Source: CAYWPG01 sp964460035 (GTDB lineage Bacteria > Pseudomonadota > Gammaproteobacteria > Nitrococcales > AK92). From it: DNA of 63,794 bases. Every line of letters begins with the position of its first letter. Positions within the stretch are counted from its first letter, which is position 1. Where the stretch lies: assembly GCA_964460035.1 (NCBI GenBank), contig CAYWPG010000020.1, forward strand, positions 1-63,794, given 5' to 3'. This document shows, one piece after another, positions 8,210-17,211 of the stretch. The position numbers were made by a program, and so were the translations under genes. Under the pieces are notes generated by a model, which was not told the origin of the DNA, ran no database searches, and saw only the letters and a list, made by a program, of their open reading frames with translations.

Positions 8210-9247
8210 TTAATTGGGCAGCGTAACGGCGGCTGCCTCCAACGGCCGGTCGACGACTTCGGCGAACTGCAGCACGTTCATCGGGGGATAGTGCTTGAGT
8301 TCGCGCATGGTGCGAAGGTTGACGAGAAAGGTGAAGCGCGCCAGCGTCTCGATGGGGATTCGGCCCGGATCGACCCGCCCGACAAGGATCTGCTCGGCTT
8401 TGAATCCAGCGAAACGCCCAACGGTGAAATAGTTGCTGACGATGCCGATCAGCGCGCCGGCTTCGCGGATGGGCGCCTCGGTGGCGGAGAAGGTGGGGAT
8501 GCCCCGGCGATGGATCTCGTCCACCACCAGCCCCGCGTTGGAAATGATGAACGAGTCCGATGGCAAGTAAACGATCTGCACACCGGCGTCAGCTAGCGCG
8601 TCCACCGCCGCGGGCACGGCTTCGATGCTCGGGGCCCCGTCCACTACCGCCACGGGCACGCTGACCAGACGCATGCCGGCACGCTCCATGAGCACGGTGA
8701 GCTGCGAGATCGCTAAAGCGGCGTTGGCTTCCAGCGGATTGTAGATCGCGCCCACAGTGTGGTAATTGCCGATCGCCTGCAGAGCGTTGAACTGTGTTTC
8801 CACCGGCACGAGGTGGGAGGTACCGGTCACGTTGCGTCCGGTGCCCGACAGGTCGGTGGCGATGCGGGCGCCCGCCGGATCGGCCACGATGTTGAACACC
8901 ACCGGAATGTCCGTGAGGTGACGCTCGGGGTCCTGATAGTCCTGCGTGCCGGCAAGGTGAGTGGCCACCGTAGTGCCGAACGCGTAGACCAGGTGCGGGC
9001 GTTCGCGCCGAATCTCGTCCAGGATCTCGTCCAGCTGCGCCAAGTCGCGATCGGCATCGCGGAAGATAAACTCCACCGGTGTTCCGCGCTCGCGAAAGTA
9101 GCTTACGAAGCCCTCTTCGGCATTGGTAATGCCGCGCCAGGTGACCACGTAAACTCGAAACGGCTGGGCCAGTGCGGGCAGTGCCGCGGCCAGCAGCAAC
9201 AGACCAAGCGAAACGGCGGCGATCAGCAGGCGTTTGCGCAAGCTCAT
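8210..9247 (-). CDS. ABC-type substrate-binding protein, PF04392 family
   Basis: The 345-residue protein has a signal peptide (RLLIAAVSLGLLLLAAALPA, cut after ALA) and a two-lobed binding fold. The features FRVYVVTWRGITNAEEGF, LVYAFGTTVATHLA, GRNVTGTSH and FSATEAPIREAGALIGI are typical of the ABC_sub_bind family (PF04392), whose usual ligands are poorly known. It would act in the periplasm. The start overlaps the MFS gene stop by 4 bp (ATGA). No ABC permease or ATPase is nearby, so it may serve as a ligand sensor for the adjacent receptor-like proteins instead of feeding an importer. Confidence 0.85.
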   Translation of the reverse strand: MSLRKRLLIAAVSLGLLLLAAALPALAQPFRVYVVTWRGITNAEEGFVSYFRERGTPVEFIFRDADRDLAQLDEILDEIRRERPHLVYAFGTTVATHLAGTQDYQDPERHLTDIPVVFNIVADPAGARIATDLSGTGRNVTGTSHLVPVETQFNALQAIGNYHTVGAIYNPLEANAALAISQLTVLMERAGMRLVSVPVAVVDGAPSIEAVPAAVDALADAGVQIVYLPSDSFIISNAGLVVDEIHRRGIPTFSATEAPIREAGALIGIVSNYFTVGRFAGFKAEQILVGRVDPGRIPIETLARFTFLVNLRTMRELKHYPPMNVLQFAEVVDRPLEAAAVTLPN

Positions 9248-11208
9248 GACGCGGCCTCCACAGGTTGATGTCCGCTGCTCTGATACTGGTAGAGCATCAT
9301 CAAAAGACTGAACAAGCCGACAGCGATCAGTGCGCCCATGCCCATTGCCAGGAACGCCCCTTGATAGTCGAGTACGGCGATGAGCGTGGCCGCGATCAGC
9401 GGGCCGGTAATGTTGCCGATGCGTTCCATCAGGCGGAAGATGCCAATGGTCTTGCCGGGGGTGACAGTGCTGCCGGTACGGGCCTGGATCTCGGTGATCA
9501 GCGTCAGCTGCGGGGATACGCCAATTGCATGGGCCGTGCCCAGCAGCGCGACCCCTAGCAACATGCCCCAGAAGCTATCCAGCCAGTAGACGCTGAGCAG
9601 GGCGGCGGCCGACATGACCCCGCCGATGACCACGAAGCTCTGTCGCCGCTTGAGCCGATCGGCCGCCCAGGCGGTGGCCGGCGAGATGACGATGATCGCC
9701 AGGCCGTAGAACATCAGCACTCGTCCTGCGGCCGATTGGCTGGCGCCTAATTGCAGCAGATACAGCGGCCCGGCGTAGTAGAGAAAGCCGGTAAGCGCCA
9801 TCTTGGCCGGAATCGCCGCCAGCGCCGTGACCGTGACGAAGTACTTGTCGGTGAGCAAAGCGCGGAAGTCGGCCAGGCTGAGCGGTGCCGGGGTGGGCTG
9901 GTTCCGGTCCTTGTTCTCCACCAGGAAGCGCGTGACGAACAGCGCCGAGGCCAGCGACAGCAGCGCGGAGAGGTAGAAGGTGGACGCGTAGCCGATGCGA
10001 TCGGCGAGAATGCCGCCTATGGCCGCGCCGCACAGCGAGCCGGAGAAGAACCCGGACAGGAACAGCGCCATGCCTTTGGTGCGGTTTTCTGGCGTGGTGT
10101 GGTCCGTCACATACCCTTGCGCGGTAATGAAGACAATGCCATAGCCCACCGCGGTGAGCGAGCGCCACAGCAGCAGCTCGAGGATGTCGTTGGCGATGCC
10201 CGTATGCACCAGGCCCACAGCGGTGATGCCGGCGCCGATCAGGAAGGTGCGGCGGCGGCCGGCGCGATCGGACCACTGACCGGCAAAGGGCAGCGACAAG
10301 GCCCAGATCAGCATGAAGATAGAAATCGGCAAGCCGATTACCACTTCCTTGGGAAGCCACGCGATCGGCTCGTACATCGTTTCCACGAACATCGGGAAGA
10401 ACGACAGCGACATCGACTCGGAGAAGATCAGTAGGAACAGCGGAGGCCTGATGTACATCAGCCGCTCGGAGAACAGGCTCTTCTGCTCCCCCGGAGCGGC
10501 GAACTTGAGCCGCTGGCTGATCGCGCTGGGCTTGAGCTGATCGTAGAGGCGGTTGACGTTCTCGATCGCTGCATTGACCGCAGCACCCAGGCGGCCGACC
10601 TCGTCATTGCCGGTGTGACCGACGATGCGCCGAAAATCGCCCGCGGCGGCGCGGCGTATGACCGCACGGATGGTCTGCAGCGGCGAAGTCACCAGGAAAG
10701 CGGTCAGGAAGATTAGCAGCTCGATGGCGATCAGCCCGGCCACTACCAGCACCGTGCCTATGTCGATGAGGATGTCGGTCATTTGCCGCTGCATGTAACC
10801 CTGATCGCCGCCGACCGTCACATTGCCCACAGTCTCCCCGCCGACGACTATGGCGTAATCCACCAGTCGGAGCTGGCTGACGTCGATAGCGTTGCGATAG
10901 CTTTCCCAAAGCGGATAACCGTCGAGGTCGCGGATGGCCAGGTAAGCAATGTCCGGGTTATCGGCCTGGATCGGTGCGAAGATCTCGTTCACTCCCCGCA
11001 GCTCTGCCAGCGGCACGCCGTACTCGACTACGCGAGTGACCAGGTCGCCCAGCGATTGAGCCACGACCTCGGCTTTGCGCTCCATCGCCGGGTTGAACTC
11101 ACGCTCGAAGAGCTTGAGGGCCAGATAGGACACGAGTACTGACGAGGCGATTAGCAGCAATGCTGCGATCAGCAGCAGTGCGGTCTGTTCCGTAAGGCGG
11201 TGTTTCAT
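9244..11208 (-). CDS. Sensor/HAMP domain fused to a major facilitator superfamily transporter
   Basis: The 654-residue protein has two parts. Residues 1-230 look like a bacterial receptor: a transmembrane helix (about 9-33), a periplasmic domain of about 110 residues, a second helix (145-173) and a HAMP-type segment (about 170-225, with PLQTIRAVIRRAAAGDF and GNDEVGRLGAAVNAAIENV). Residues 250-645 form a 12-helix MFS transporter carrying motif A (GQWSDRAGRRR, 310-320). No kinase or methyl-accepting domain is present. The HAMP therefore points into a transporter, suggesting that an external signal gates transport. It is coupled by ATGA overlap to the PF04392 binding-protein gene. The substrate is unknown. 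Confidence 0.8.
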   Translation of the reverse strand: MKHRLTEQTALLLIAALLLIASSVLVSYLALKLFEREFNPAMERKAEVVAQSLGDLVTRVVEYGVPLAELRGVNEIFAPIQADNPDIAYLAIRDLDGYPLWESYRNAIDVSQLRLVDYAIVVGGETVGNVTVGGDQGYMQRQMTDILIDIGTVLVVAGLIAIELLIFLTAFLVTSPLQTIRAVIRRAAAGDFRRIVGHTGNDEVGRLGAAVNAAIENVNRLYDQLKPSAISQRLKFAAPGEQKSLFSERLMYIRPPLFLLIFSESMSLSFFPMFVETMYEPIAWLPKEVVIGLPISIFMLIWALSLPFAGQWSDRAGRRRTFLIGAGITAVGLVHTGIANDILELLLWRSLTAVGYGIVFITAQGYVTDHTTPENRTKGMALFLSGFFSGSLCGAAIGGILADRIGYASTFYLSALLSLASALFVTRFLVENKDRNQPTPAPLSLADFRALLTDKYFVTVTALAAIPAKMALTGFLYYAGPLYLLQLGASQSAAGRVLMFYGLAIIVISPATAWAADRLKRRQSFVVIGGVMSAAALLSVYWLDSFWGMLLGVALLGTAHAIGVSPQLTLITEIQARTGSTVTPGKTIGIFRLMERIGNITGPLIAATLIAVLDYQGAFLAMGMGALIAVGLFSLLMMLYQYQSSGHQPVEAAS

Positions 11209-11252
11209 AGTTTTCGTGCTCGTCGTGTCGTTGATAGGTTTGCGCAGCGGCG

Positions 11253-12086
11253 TTAGCGATCGTCCCGCTGCCGCTGCGCCGCTTGCTCCAGCTCCTCCTT
11301 GGCTTCGGTCAGAGCTCGCCGAAAGCGGCGGAACTCGTCTTCCAATGCGTCTGCTCCGCGCCCGGCGCTTTCCGTGCGCGAGCCGTCATCCTCGTCCAGC
11401 GAACTCTCCAACCTGCGCAAGCTGCGGGTGAGGCGGCGCAGCACGAACACGGCGCACAGCACGCTGAGCACGCCGAATACAGCGATGACTATCAGCGACT
11501 GCTCCAGCAGCCCGCGCTGCATGCGGGCGAATACATCCGCGGTCTGCGTTAGCGGATAGGCCAGGACCAGCGCGCCTTCTATCTGGTTGAAGCTGTTGAT
11601 CAGAGGAATGCCGACGATGTAGTCGGTCGCCGTGGTCGTAGACCACAGGGACTCGCGCTCGGCGGTGCGAAAAGCCCGCGCTTGCCAGTCCTCGGGCACC
11701 CGGGTGCCGATGGCGCGCGTATCGGTGTGGAACAGCACCTCGCCACGGGTATCGAAGACCTGGACGAAACTGAGGGTGGGCTCGCTGTCGATGGCCTGCA
11801 TGAGCATCTCAGGGATGTTGTCCAGCGACGGCAGGCTCAGGCCCAGCCCCAAGCCGTACTGGATGCGGTAGCCCATGTCCCGCAGCATCACCATGTAAGA
11901 CGAGCGCACGAGACTGTTGTACGTGCTCTGGAAGTTGAAGTAGTTGAGCAGCGAACTCAGTCCAACGGCAAAGGCCAGGATCAGGCAGATGGTCAGGCCG
12001 AGCTTGTCGGCCAGGCCCATGCGCCGCCGCACCAGCGAGGGCTGGCGGGGCGGCTGGGTCGGTGCGCTGGCTTGTACGGTGTTCAC
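11253..12086 (-). CDS. Membrane sensor protein with periplasmic domain and HAMP-like coiled coil, no output domain
   Basis: I chose the GTG at 12084-12086 (VNTVQASAPTQ), because GAGG lies eight bases upstream and the open frame above it is inside the previous gene. The 277-residue product has a transmembrane helix at about 30-48, a periplasmic domain of about 145 residues resembling small Cache-type folds (FVQVFDTRGEVLFHTDTRAI), and a second helix at 196-216. A HAMP-like charged coiled coil follows to the end (RRLESSLDEDDG, EEFRRF-like heptads). There is no kinase, cyclase or methyl-acceptor domain. It probably signals to a partner protein through the coiled coil. Confidence 0.7.
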   Translation of the reverse strand: MNTVQASAPTQPPRQPSLVRRRMGLADKLGLTICLILAFAVGLSSLLNYFNFQSTYNSLVRSSYMVMLRDMGYRIQYGLGLGLSLPSLDNIPEMLMQAIDSEPTLSFVQVFDTRGEVLFHTDTRAIGTRVPEDWQARAFRTAERESLWSTTTATDYIVGIPLINSFNQIEGALVLAYPLTQTADVFARMQRGLLEQSLIVIAVFGVLSVLCAVFVLRRLTRSLRRLESSLDEDDGSRTESAGRGADALEDEFRRFRRALTEAKEELEQAAQRQRDDR

Positions 12087-12115
12087 GGCGTACCTCAAGT
12101 GTGCAGGGCCAAAGA

Positions 12116-13456
12116 TCAGGCTTCTTCCATCCGCTCGGCGGCGGGGCGGGTGGCGGCCAGGGATAGCCGCCATTCGATTTCGCGGATCACCGAATTGGTC
12201 TGTTGCAGGAACGCCAGGAACAGGTTCGATTCGCCGACCGGCGTGCCCAGGCACAGCTTCGTGGCTTTCATCTTGATGTAGTTGGTCTGGTTGAGGTGAT
12301 CCTGCAGCAGGCGGATATCCTTGGCCTCGCGCTGCGCCCGCTCGATGCGGAAGATGTCGTTGAAGTGCTCTTCGAGCTGCCGGCGCATGGCGCGCAGCTG
12401 GTTCTCCTGGCGCAGCCGCTTATGCTGCTTCCACTGATATACCGCTGCCGGGATCAACAGCAGGAAGACCAGCAGCAGTTCCTTGAACTTGGCCAATTCG
12501 CTGAGAAAATCGGCGAGCATGCCGAAGCCTGAGTACGGCGTGTAGTAATTCACGCTGGCCTCGTGCATGGGCAGCAGCCGCCAGATGGCATCCTCGCGCG
12601 GGTCGCGCTGGACCAGCGCGGCGGTTTCCGCAAGCATGGCCACCGAGTTGATGACGGGCAGCACAGCCTCGACCATATGCGCCGGCAGGTCGTGCCGCCC
12701 CACGAGAATGGCGTCGGTGGTGACGGTGGGAGTCGGCTGGGTCGGCTTGGGCGGCGAATCGGCTGCCGGATAAACGCCCAGCGGAATCTCCGTGGCGCGG
12801 TAGAAGCGGTTGTTGAACGCAAAGCCCGCAGTGCCCGGCAGCGGCAGGAGCTCGAATTTGCCGCTGGCGATCACGGCGCGCAGATCGGGGTTGACCAGGC
12901 CTGTCGTGACGATGGCCGCGTCCAGCGTCGGGTCGGTGAGCAGATCGCCGAAGTAAGCGGCGTTGTTGCCCAGGCTCTCCGGATCGATGCCGTAGTAGTT
13001 CAGCACTTGCAGCGCGTTTGCCCGGTAACCGGAGCCGGGAACGCCGATGGCGACGTTGCGCCCCGGCAGGTCCCACAGCGTTTCGATACCGGAGCCGCGA
13101 CGCACGATCACGTGAATGTAGTCATCCCACAGCGGCGCGATGCTCGCGAGATTCTGCATCGATACCGCCGCGACCTGCACGATGGCCATATCGGCCTCGC
13201 CGGCTAGCAAGCGCCGGCGGTTGTCCACCGAACCGCTGGTAACCAGCAGTTGCACGCGATAAGGCGTCTGCTGCTCGATGTGGCGCTTGAGGATGGTGCC
13301 GAACTCGTAGTACCAGCCGCCTTCGGCGGCGGTGGCCAAGCGGATGGTCTTGGTCTGGGTGGTATAGACGAAGCCCCAGTACGCTACCACGGCCGCAATC
13401 AGGCCGATCACCGCCCACCCGAACCAGTGCCGCAGTTGATAAAGTGTCTGGATCAT
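12116..13456 (-). CDS. Membrane-anchored TAXI-family binding protein with cytoplasmic helical tail
   Basis: TAXI proteins are periplasmic binding components of TRAP transporters. This one has a transmembrane helix (about 12-32), the binding domain (KTIRLATAAEGGWYYEFGTI, LVTSGSVDNRRRLLAGEADM, VGVPGSGYRANAL-like) to about residue 305, a second helix (about 323-342), and a 100-residue helical cytoplasmic tail. That layout is a receptor, not a free binding protein. The ATG at 13456 is preferred (AAAGG at good spacing); in-frame starts at 13492 and 13504 are possible. No TRAP permease is nearby. The gene begins 66 bp after tssG. Confidence 0.8.
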   Translation of the reverse strand: MIQTLYQLRHWFGWAVIGLIAAVVAYWGFVYTTQTKTIRLATAAEGGWYYEFGTILKRHIEQQTPYRVQLLVTSGSVDNRRRLLAGEADMAIVQVAAVSMQNLASIAPLWDDYIHVIVRRGSGIETLWDLPGRNVAIGVPGSGYRANALQVLNYYGIDPESLGNNAAYFGDLLTDPTLDAAIVTTGLVNPDLRAVIASGKFELLPLPGTAGFAFNNRFYRATEIPLGVYPAADSPPKPTQPTPTVTTDAILVGRHDLPAHMVEAVLPVINSVAMLAETAALVQRDPREDAIWRLLPMHEASVNYYTPYSGFGMLADFLSELAKFKELLLVFLLLIPAAVYQWKQHKRLRQENQLRAMRRQLEEHFNDIFRIERAQREAKDIRLLQDHLNQTNYIKMKATKLCLGTPVGESNLFLAFLQQTNSVIREIEWRLSLAATRPAAERMEEA

Positions 13457-13522
13457 CGCCGTTTGCCTTTCTGTTGTGTGTTCTGTCGCCATTGCCGGCG
13501 CCAAGCCTTCGAAATCGCAGTC

Positions 13523-14500
13523 TCAACCAAGTTGCAGCGTCGCCTTCAGCGCATCAGCCGTACCGCTGAATAGCCAGGTCGTCGTCCCCAAAGTGGCGCT
13601 GCGGCGCTCGCCTAGCGTGGTGGTGCGCCCCGTGCCAGGTTCCAGCTCCAGTTGCAGCTCGCATTCCACTGGTGTGGTGAGATAGAACCGGATAATCCGC
13701 ACCAGCCAGTGCCATTGGTCGTGACGATTGAGCAGGGTGTCGAAGCGCTCGTGGCTGAGCGGGCCGATACGCACCCGGATCTTGCCCATGCGATCGCGGA
13801 CATGAGTGCCTATGACCGCATTGGTACCGAGCGCATGGCACTGCTCGCCAAGCCGCACGCGCGAGCGCTCGGGAATGCGCACCGCGCGCTCTACGCATTG
13901 CTCTACAGCTACCGGCACCCCGCCGAGCATGTCTTCGAGCAGCGTCCGCAAGCCTTCGGCCGAGCGCTGCTGCGCGCCCAGCAACGAGACGTAGCGCAGC
14001 AGTGCGTCGGCCTGTGGCAAAGCCTCACGCATCGCCGGATCGCGCAGCCCGATAAGGCTGCGCAGCAGGTCAGGGAAGCGCTCGTCGTTCTGCTCGACGC
14101 TGACTTGCAGGGGACGCAGCTTGTCCAGCGCGTCGATGTAGAGCTCGTACAGGTGTTGGTGAATGGCATCGAGCAGCGCTTGGGCGGCGGTCCGATCTTC
14201 CTGCGCCGCTTCGATCAGCTCTTCGGTGTAGAAGGCCGGCAGCGGCGAGGACACGCCGTAAAGCCCCAGGAAAGTGGTGATGATTTCGTAGCGGTCGCCG
14301 TCATGGCGAACCTCCGCAACCTCCGAGCGCGGCAGCTCCAGCGACAGGGCCGGACGTATGCGCGGCGTTGGCGCGGTGTCCCCGGATGCGGCGCGCAGGC
14401 GACCGCGCAGCAGGCGCACGAGCTGTGGGAAGGAGAACGCTGCGCCTTCCTCCAGGATTTCGCTACGCAGTGCTTCCAGCGATCGTTGTTCTTGGTTCAT
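13523..14500 (-). CDS. tssG: Type VI secretion baseplate wedge protein TssG
   Basis: The 325-residue product has the TssG (VasB/ImpH) pattern: FSFPQLVRLLRGRL near the start, PRIRPALSLELPRSEVAEV, the conserved FLGLYGVSSPLPAFYTEELI and PLSHERFDTLL near the end. TssG forms the baseplate wedge with two TssF and one TssE around the VgrG spike, on the cytoplasmic face of the membrane complex. It lies 25 bp after tssF on the same transcript. Length is normal for the family. Confidence 0.93.
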   Translation of the reverse strand: MNQEQRSLEALRSEILEEGAAFSFPQLVRLLRGRLRAASGDTAPTPRIRPALSLELPRSEVAEVRHDGDRYEIITTFLGLYGVSSPLPAFYTEELIEAAQEDRTAAQALLDAIHQHLYELYIDALDKLRPLQVSVEQNDERFPDLLRSLIGLRDPAMREALPQADALLRYVSLLGAQQRSAEGLRTLLEDMLGGVPVAVEQCVERAVRIPERSRVRLGEQCHALGTNAVIGTHVRDRMGKIRVRIGPLSHERFDTLLNRHDQWHWLVRIIRFYLTTPVECELQLELEPGTGRTTTLGERRSATLGTTTWLFSGTADALKATLQLG

Positions 14501-14525
14501 GGCGTTAGCCCCCCGCGCACCTGTC

Positions 14526-16280
14526 CTACATCAGCGGCCGCGTACCCAGCATGGGCGGCCATTCGAGGCGTTCGCCGCTGACGCTGTCCTCCAGCGTGAG
14601 CGCGGTGTAGCTGTTGAGCGGGCTGCAGCTGGCGAAAAAGTGGTTGAGGACGGCCCCGAACAGGTAGCGGTCGCCATGGCTGGCGAAGTGGTCCTGGCGC
14701 AGGCGGATGCGAATGGCCTGGCCGCGCACGAAGGTATCGCCCAACAGCCGCTCGTCCGCGCTTACCTCCACCGCGCTCAAGCTCTCGATGCGCTTCAGGT
14801 TCGCGAGGTCGCGGCCGCGCTCTTCGCCGCCGGGGATGGCGTAGTGGCGCAGCAGAGCCTGCAGGTTCTCCACTTGGGCGATGGACAAGTAGTTGAGCGA
14901 GAGGTGCGCGATCAGGTGCCAGAGTTTGCTCTCGCCCAAAGATGGTCGCCGTGCCGGCGTCGGCGCGCTGAGATTGGTGAACGTCACCAGCTCGGGCGTG
15001 TTGCGGGTGGGCGTGGTGATGTCATGCGGCAGCAAAGCCTCGGCGTGCTCGCCGTTGCTGCAGGTCAGCGTGGCCTTGAGCACCTCGCGATGAATGAGAG
15101 GTTGCTCGGGCGGCAGTGCCACGGCCAGGTAAACGTCGGTGCCGTCGCCGCCCCGGCTCGGGCGCTGCATCACCTGGTAGGCCGGCTCGGTCCGTTTGCC
15201 GGCCATGAAGCTGGAGAATGGTTGATAGAGTCGGCGCCCCTCGGCGCCGCGCGAGATGCCCTCGACGCGATCCACCGAGAAAATGGTGTAGGTGCTGCCC
15301 TCCTGTCCGGCGGGGCGCAGCAGGTACTCACTATCGCGCTGATCGAGTACCACCGGCTCCGCTTCCCACTGGAACAGGTTCACGGCCGGTACCGCATGCA
15401 GCACGAAGCGCTCGCTGCCGATCTCGGGGAGCGGGAAGGGCGGCGGCGCGCAGTTGAAAATCAGATCGAAGCGGTTGCCGTTGCCGCGCTCCTGCCAGCG
15501 CTCCAGGTCGATGTCCAAGAACAGGAACTTCTCCGCGAACAGGAAGTAATCCTGCAGCACGCCATAGGCCGGCAGAATCTGGCTGGGGCGGGGCAACAAG
15601 GCCTCGTCGCGTTCAAAGCCCACCGGCCGCACAGCCGTGGCGGGCAGCTCGACGATGCGCCCGCTGGCGCGCTCCACTACCTGCACCGAGCGCAGATAAT
15701 GCGTCAGCAGCATGTACAGGTCGGCGGTATCGGCGAACTCGCCCGAAAGATACAGGCGCAGCCGTGGCAAGCGCACGTTCTCTAGTCCTATGCCTAGCGA
15801 CTCGAAGGCGAGCCGCAGCTGCAGCATGCCGTCGGCGGCCGGTGTCTGGCGCTGCAGATCGGGGCGGTCGACGGCGGCCAGGCGCAGCGGAGCGACCGGC
15901 GTGTCCATACAGGTGGTGAAGCGGCAGACCTGCTCTTCCACCGGAATCGAGTCCAGCTGGGTGCCGGCCGCCACGACGATGGTCTGCTTGAGGTTGGGCT
16001 TGGGCGTGAAGGCGATCACCGTCGCCGACGGAATCGGTCGGACCAGATGCGGACAGACGCTTTGCGCCAATGCGTGCAGAATCTCGCCGAAGTCCTGGTC
16101 GAGGGTGCGGCGGATATCGGCGCTCAGAAAAGCTACGCCCTCAAGCAGGCGCTCTACATCCGGGTCGGTGGAGGGGCCTTCGAGCAAGCCTGCGAGCGAG
16201 GGATGATCGCTGGCGAACTCGACCGCGCGCTCCCGCAGCACTCGCAGTTCTTGCTTGTAGTATTCGCTGAATACGCTCAC
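14526..16280 (-). CDS. tssF: Type VI secretion baseplate protein TssF
   Basis: The 584-residue protein begins with a GTG (MSVFSEYYKQELRVLRERAV), the standard TssF opening, and carries DPDVERLLEGVAFLSADIRR, QSVCPHLVRPIPSATVIAF and a C-terminal NSYTALTL segment. TssF (VasA/ImpG) is the main baseplate wedge component and binds TssG, TssK and TssE. It starts 13 bp after tssE and is followed closely by tssG. Full length for the family. Confidence 0.95.
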   Translation of the reverse strand: MSVFSEYYKQELRVLRERAVEFASDHPSLAGLLEGPSTDPDVERLLEGVAFLSADIRRTLDQDFGEILHALAQSVCPHLVRPIPSATVIAFTPKPNLKQTIVVAAGTQLDSIPVEEQVCRFTTCMDTPVAPLRLAAVDRPDLQRQTPAADGMLQLRLAFESLGIGLENVRLPRLRLYLSGEFADTADLYMLLTHYLRSVQVVERASGRIVELPATAVRPVGFERDEALLPRPSQILPAYGVLQDYFLFAEKFLFLDIDLERWQERGNGNRFDLIFNCAPPPFPLPEIGSERFVLHAVPAVNLFQWEAEPVVLDQRDSEYLLRPAGQEGSTYTIFSVDRVEGISRGAEGRRLYQPFSSFMAGKRTEPAYQVMQRPSRGGDGTDVYLAVALPPEQPLIHREVLKATLTCSNGEHAEALLPHDITTPTRNTPELVTFTNLSAPTPARRPSLGESKLWHLIAHLSLNYLSIAQVENLQALLRHYAIPGGEERGRDLANLKRIESLSAVEVSADERLLGDTFVRGQAIRIRLRQDHFASHGDRYLFGAVLNHFFASCSPLNSYTALTLEDSVSGERLEWPPMLGTRPLM

Positions 16281-16293
16281 CGTCTCTCTCCCA

Positions 16294-16710
16294 TTAGAAC
16301 AGGAAGCGCCCGTCGGCGGTCACGGTTGCGGTCAACCGCAGCGGCAGAGGGCGGGCGGCGTGCCTGACCGTGCCGGCGATCTCCACCTCCAGTCCCAGCC
16401 GGTTCTCGGATCGGCCGAGCAGGCGTACCGCCACGTCCGCTAGCCTGGGCTCGTAGCGCTGCAATACCTCGCGCACCACCGATTCGATCAGCTCGCTGTC
16501 CGGCGCGCCGGCGTCGTTCGTGCGCCGGGCAAGCTCCGGCATGCCGTAACCGGGATCCACCGGCACGTTGCCCCGGCGTGTGTTGAGCAGCTTGCGCACG
16601 TGCCCTATCACCGAGTCGAGGACGTGCTCCTCGTCGCGCAGGCGGCGCTCGGCGCGGCCGCGCTGTTCGCTGTTGAGCCTCTCGATCAGTCGTGTGCGGA
16701 CCGTGTTCAT
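16294..16710 (-). CDS. tssE: Type VI secretion gp25-like baseplate protein TssE
   Basis: I set the start at the ATG at 16708-16710 (MNTVRTRLIERL); the open frame above it overlaps hcp too far. The ATG overlaps the upstream hcp stop in an ATGA. The 138-residue product has the GPW/gp25 fold with the conserved VVREVLQRYEPRL (residues about 80-93), the family's key EPR motif region. TssE nucleates sheath polymerisation on the baseplate and here directly follows the second hcp and the fused sheath gene. Confidence 0.92.
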   Translation of the reverse strand: MNTVRTRLIERLNSEQRGRAERRLRDEEHVLDSVIGHVRKLLNTRRGNVPVDPGYGMPELARRTNDAGAPDSELIESVVREVLQRYEPRLADVAVRLLGRSENRLGLEVEIAGTVRHAARPLPLRLTATVTADGRFLF

Positions 16711-17195
16711 GCGCCCGGCTCTTCCCATACGGCCTCGAACTCGACCGAGCCGTTGCCCCAGCTCCAGAGGATGCTCTCGTAGCTGAACGAGACATGCTCG
16801 AGAAAGCGGTACCGGTCCTTGGCCGGGTCCAGAAAATCGGGCATGGAAGGACGGATCTTGGTAACGCGCGCGCCGCGCAGCTCTATCCTGAAGGTCAGCT
16901 CCTCGGCACCCGCGCCGTTCTGCTCGTACCACTCGAAGATCACTTCGGTGAGGCGCTCGTTCTGGTCCAGCGCCTGGTAGAGCTTAGGAGTGCTGCGGTC
17001 GACCAGCTTGGTGATTACCACCTCCTGATGTACCGGCCGGCCGGCCGCCAAGGCAGAGGTCGCCTTGCGCGGAACCGCAACCTCATGGTCGAAGGCAAAG
17101 ATCTCGATCAGGCCCTCACGGCGGTCGTGCTCGCTGGAGCCCTCAATCATGCCTTGCGTCTCGCCTCGAATCGTCACATAGCCAAGCGATGGCAT
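16707..17195 (-). CDS. hcp: Second Hcp-family tube protein (TssD)
   Basis: The 162-residue product has the Hcp pattern: GYVTIRGETQGMIEGSS at the start, IEIFAFDHEV, PVHQEVVITKLVDRSTPKLY and the later YRFLEHVSFSYESILWSW. Hcp hexamers form the inner tube inside the sheath. It is well diverged from the Hcp at 25409-25921 (ITKLVDRSTP against ITKLIDKSSP is the clearest shared block). It sits between the fused sheath gene and tssE. It may be a tube paralogue, an initiator ring or a carrier for specific effectors. Confidence 0.9.
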   Translation of the reverse strand: MPSLGYVTIRGETQGMIEGSSEHDRREGLIEIFAFDHEVAVPRKATSALAAGRPVHQEVVITKLVDRSTPKLYQALDQNERLTEVIFEWYEQNGAGAEELTFRIELRGARVTKIRPSMPDFLDPAKDRYRFLEHVSFSYESILWSWGNGSVEFEAVWEEPGA

Positions 17196-17211
17196 AACTT
17201 ACGTCCTTCTG

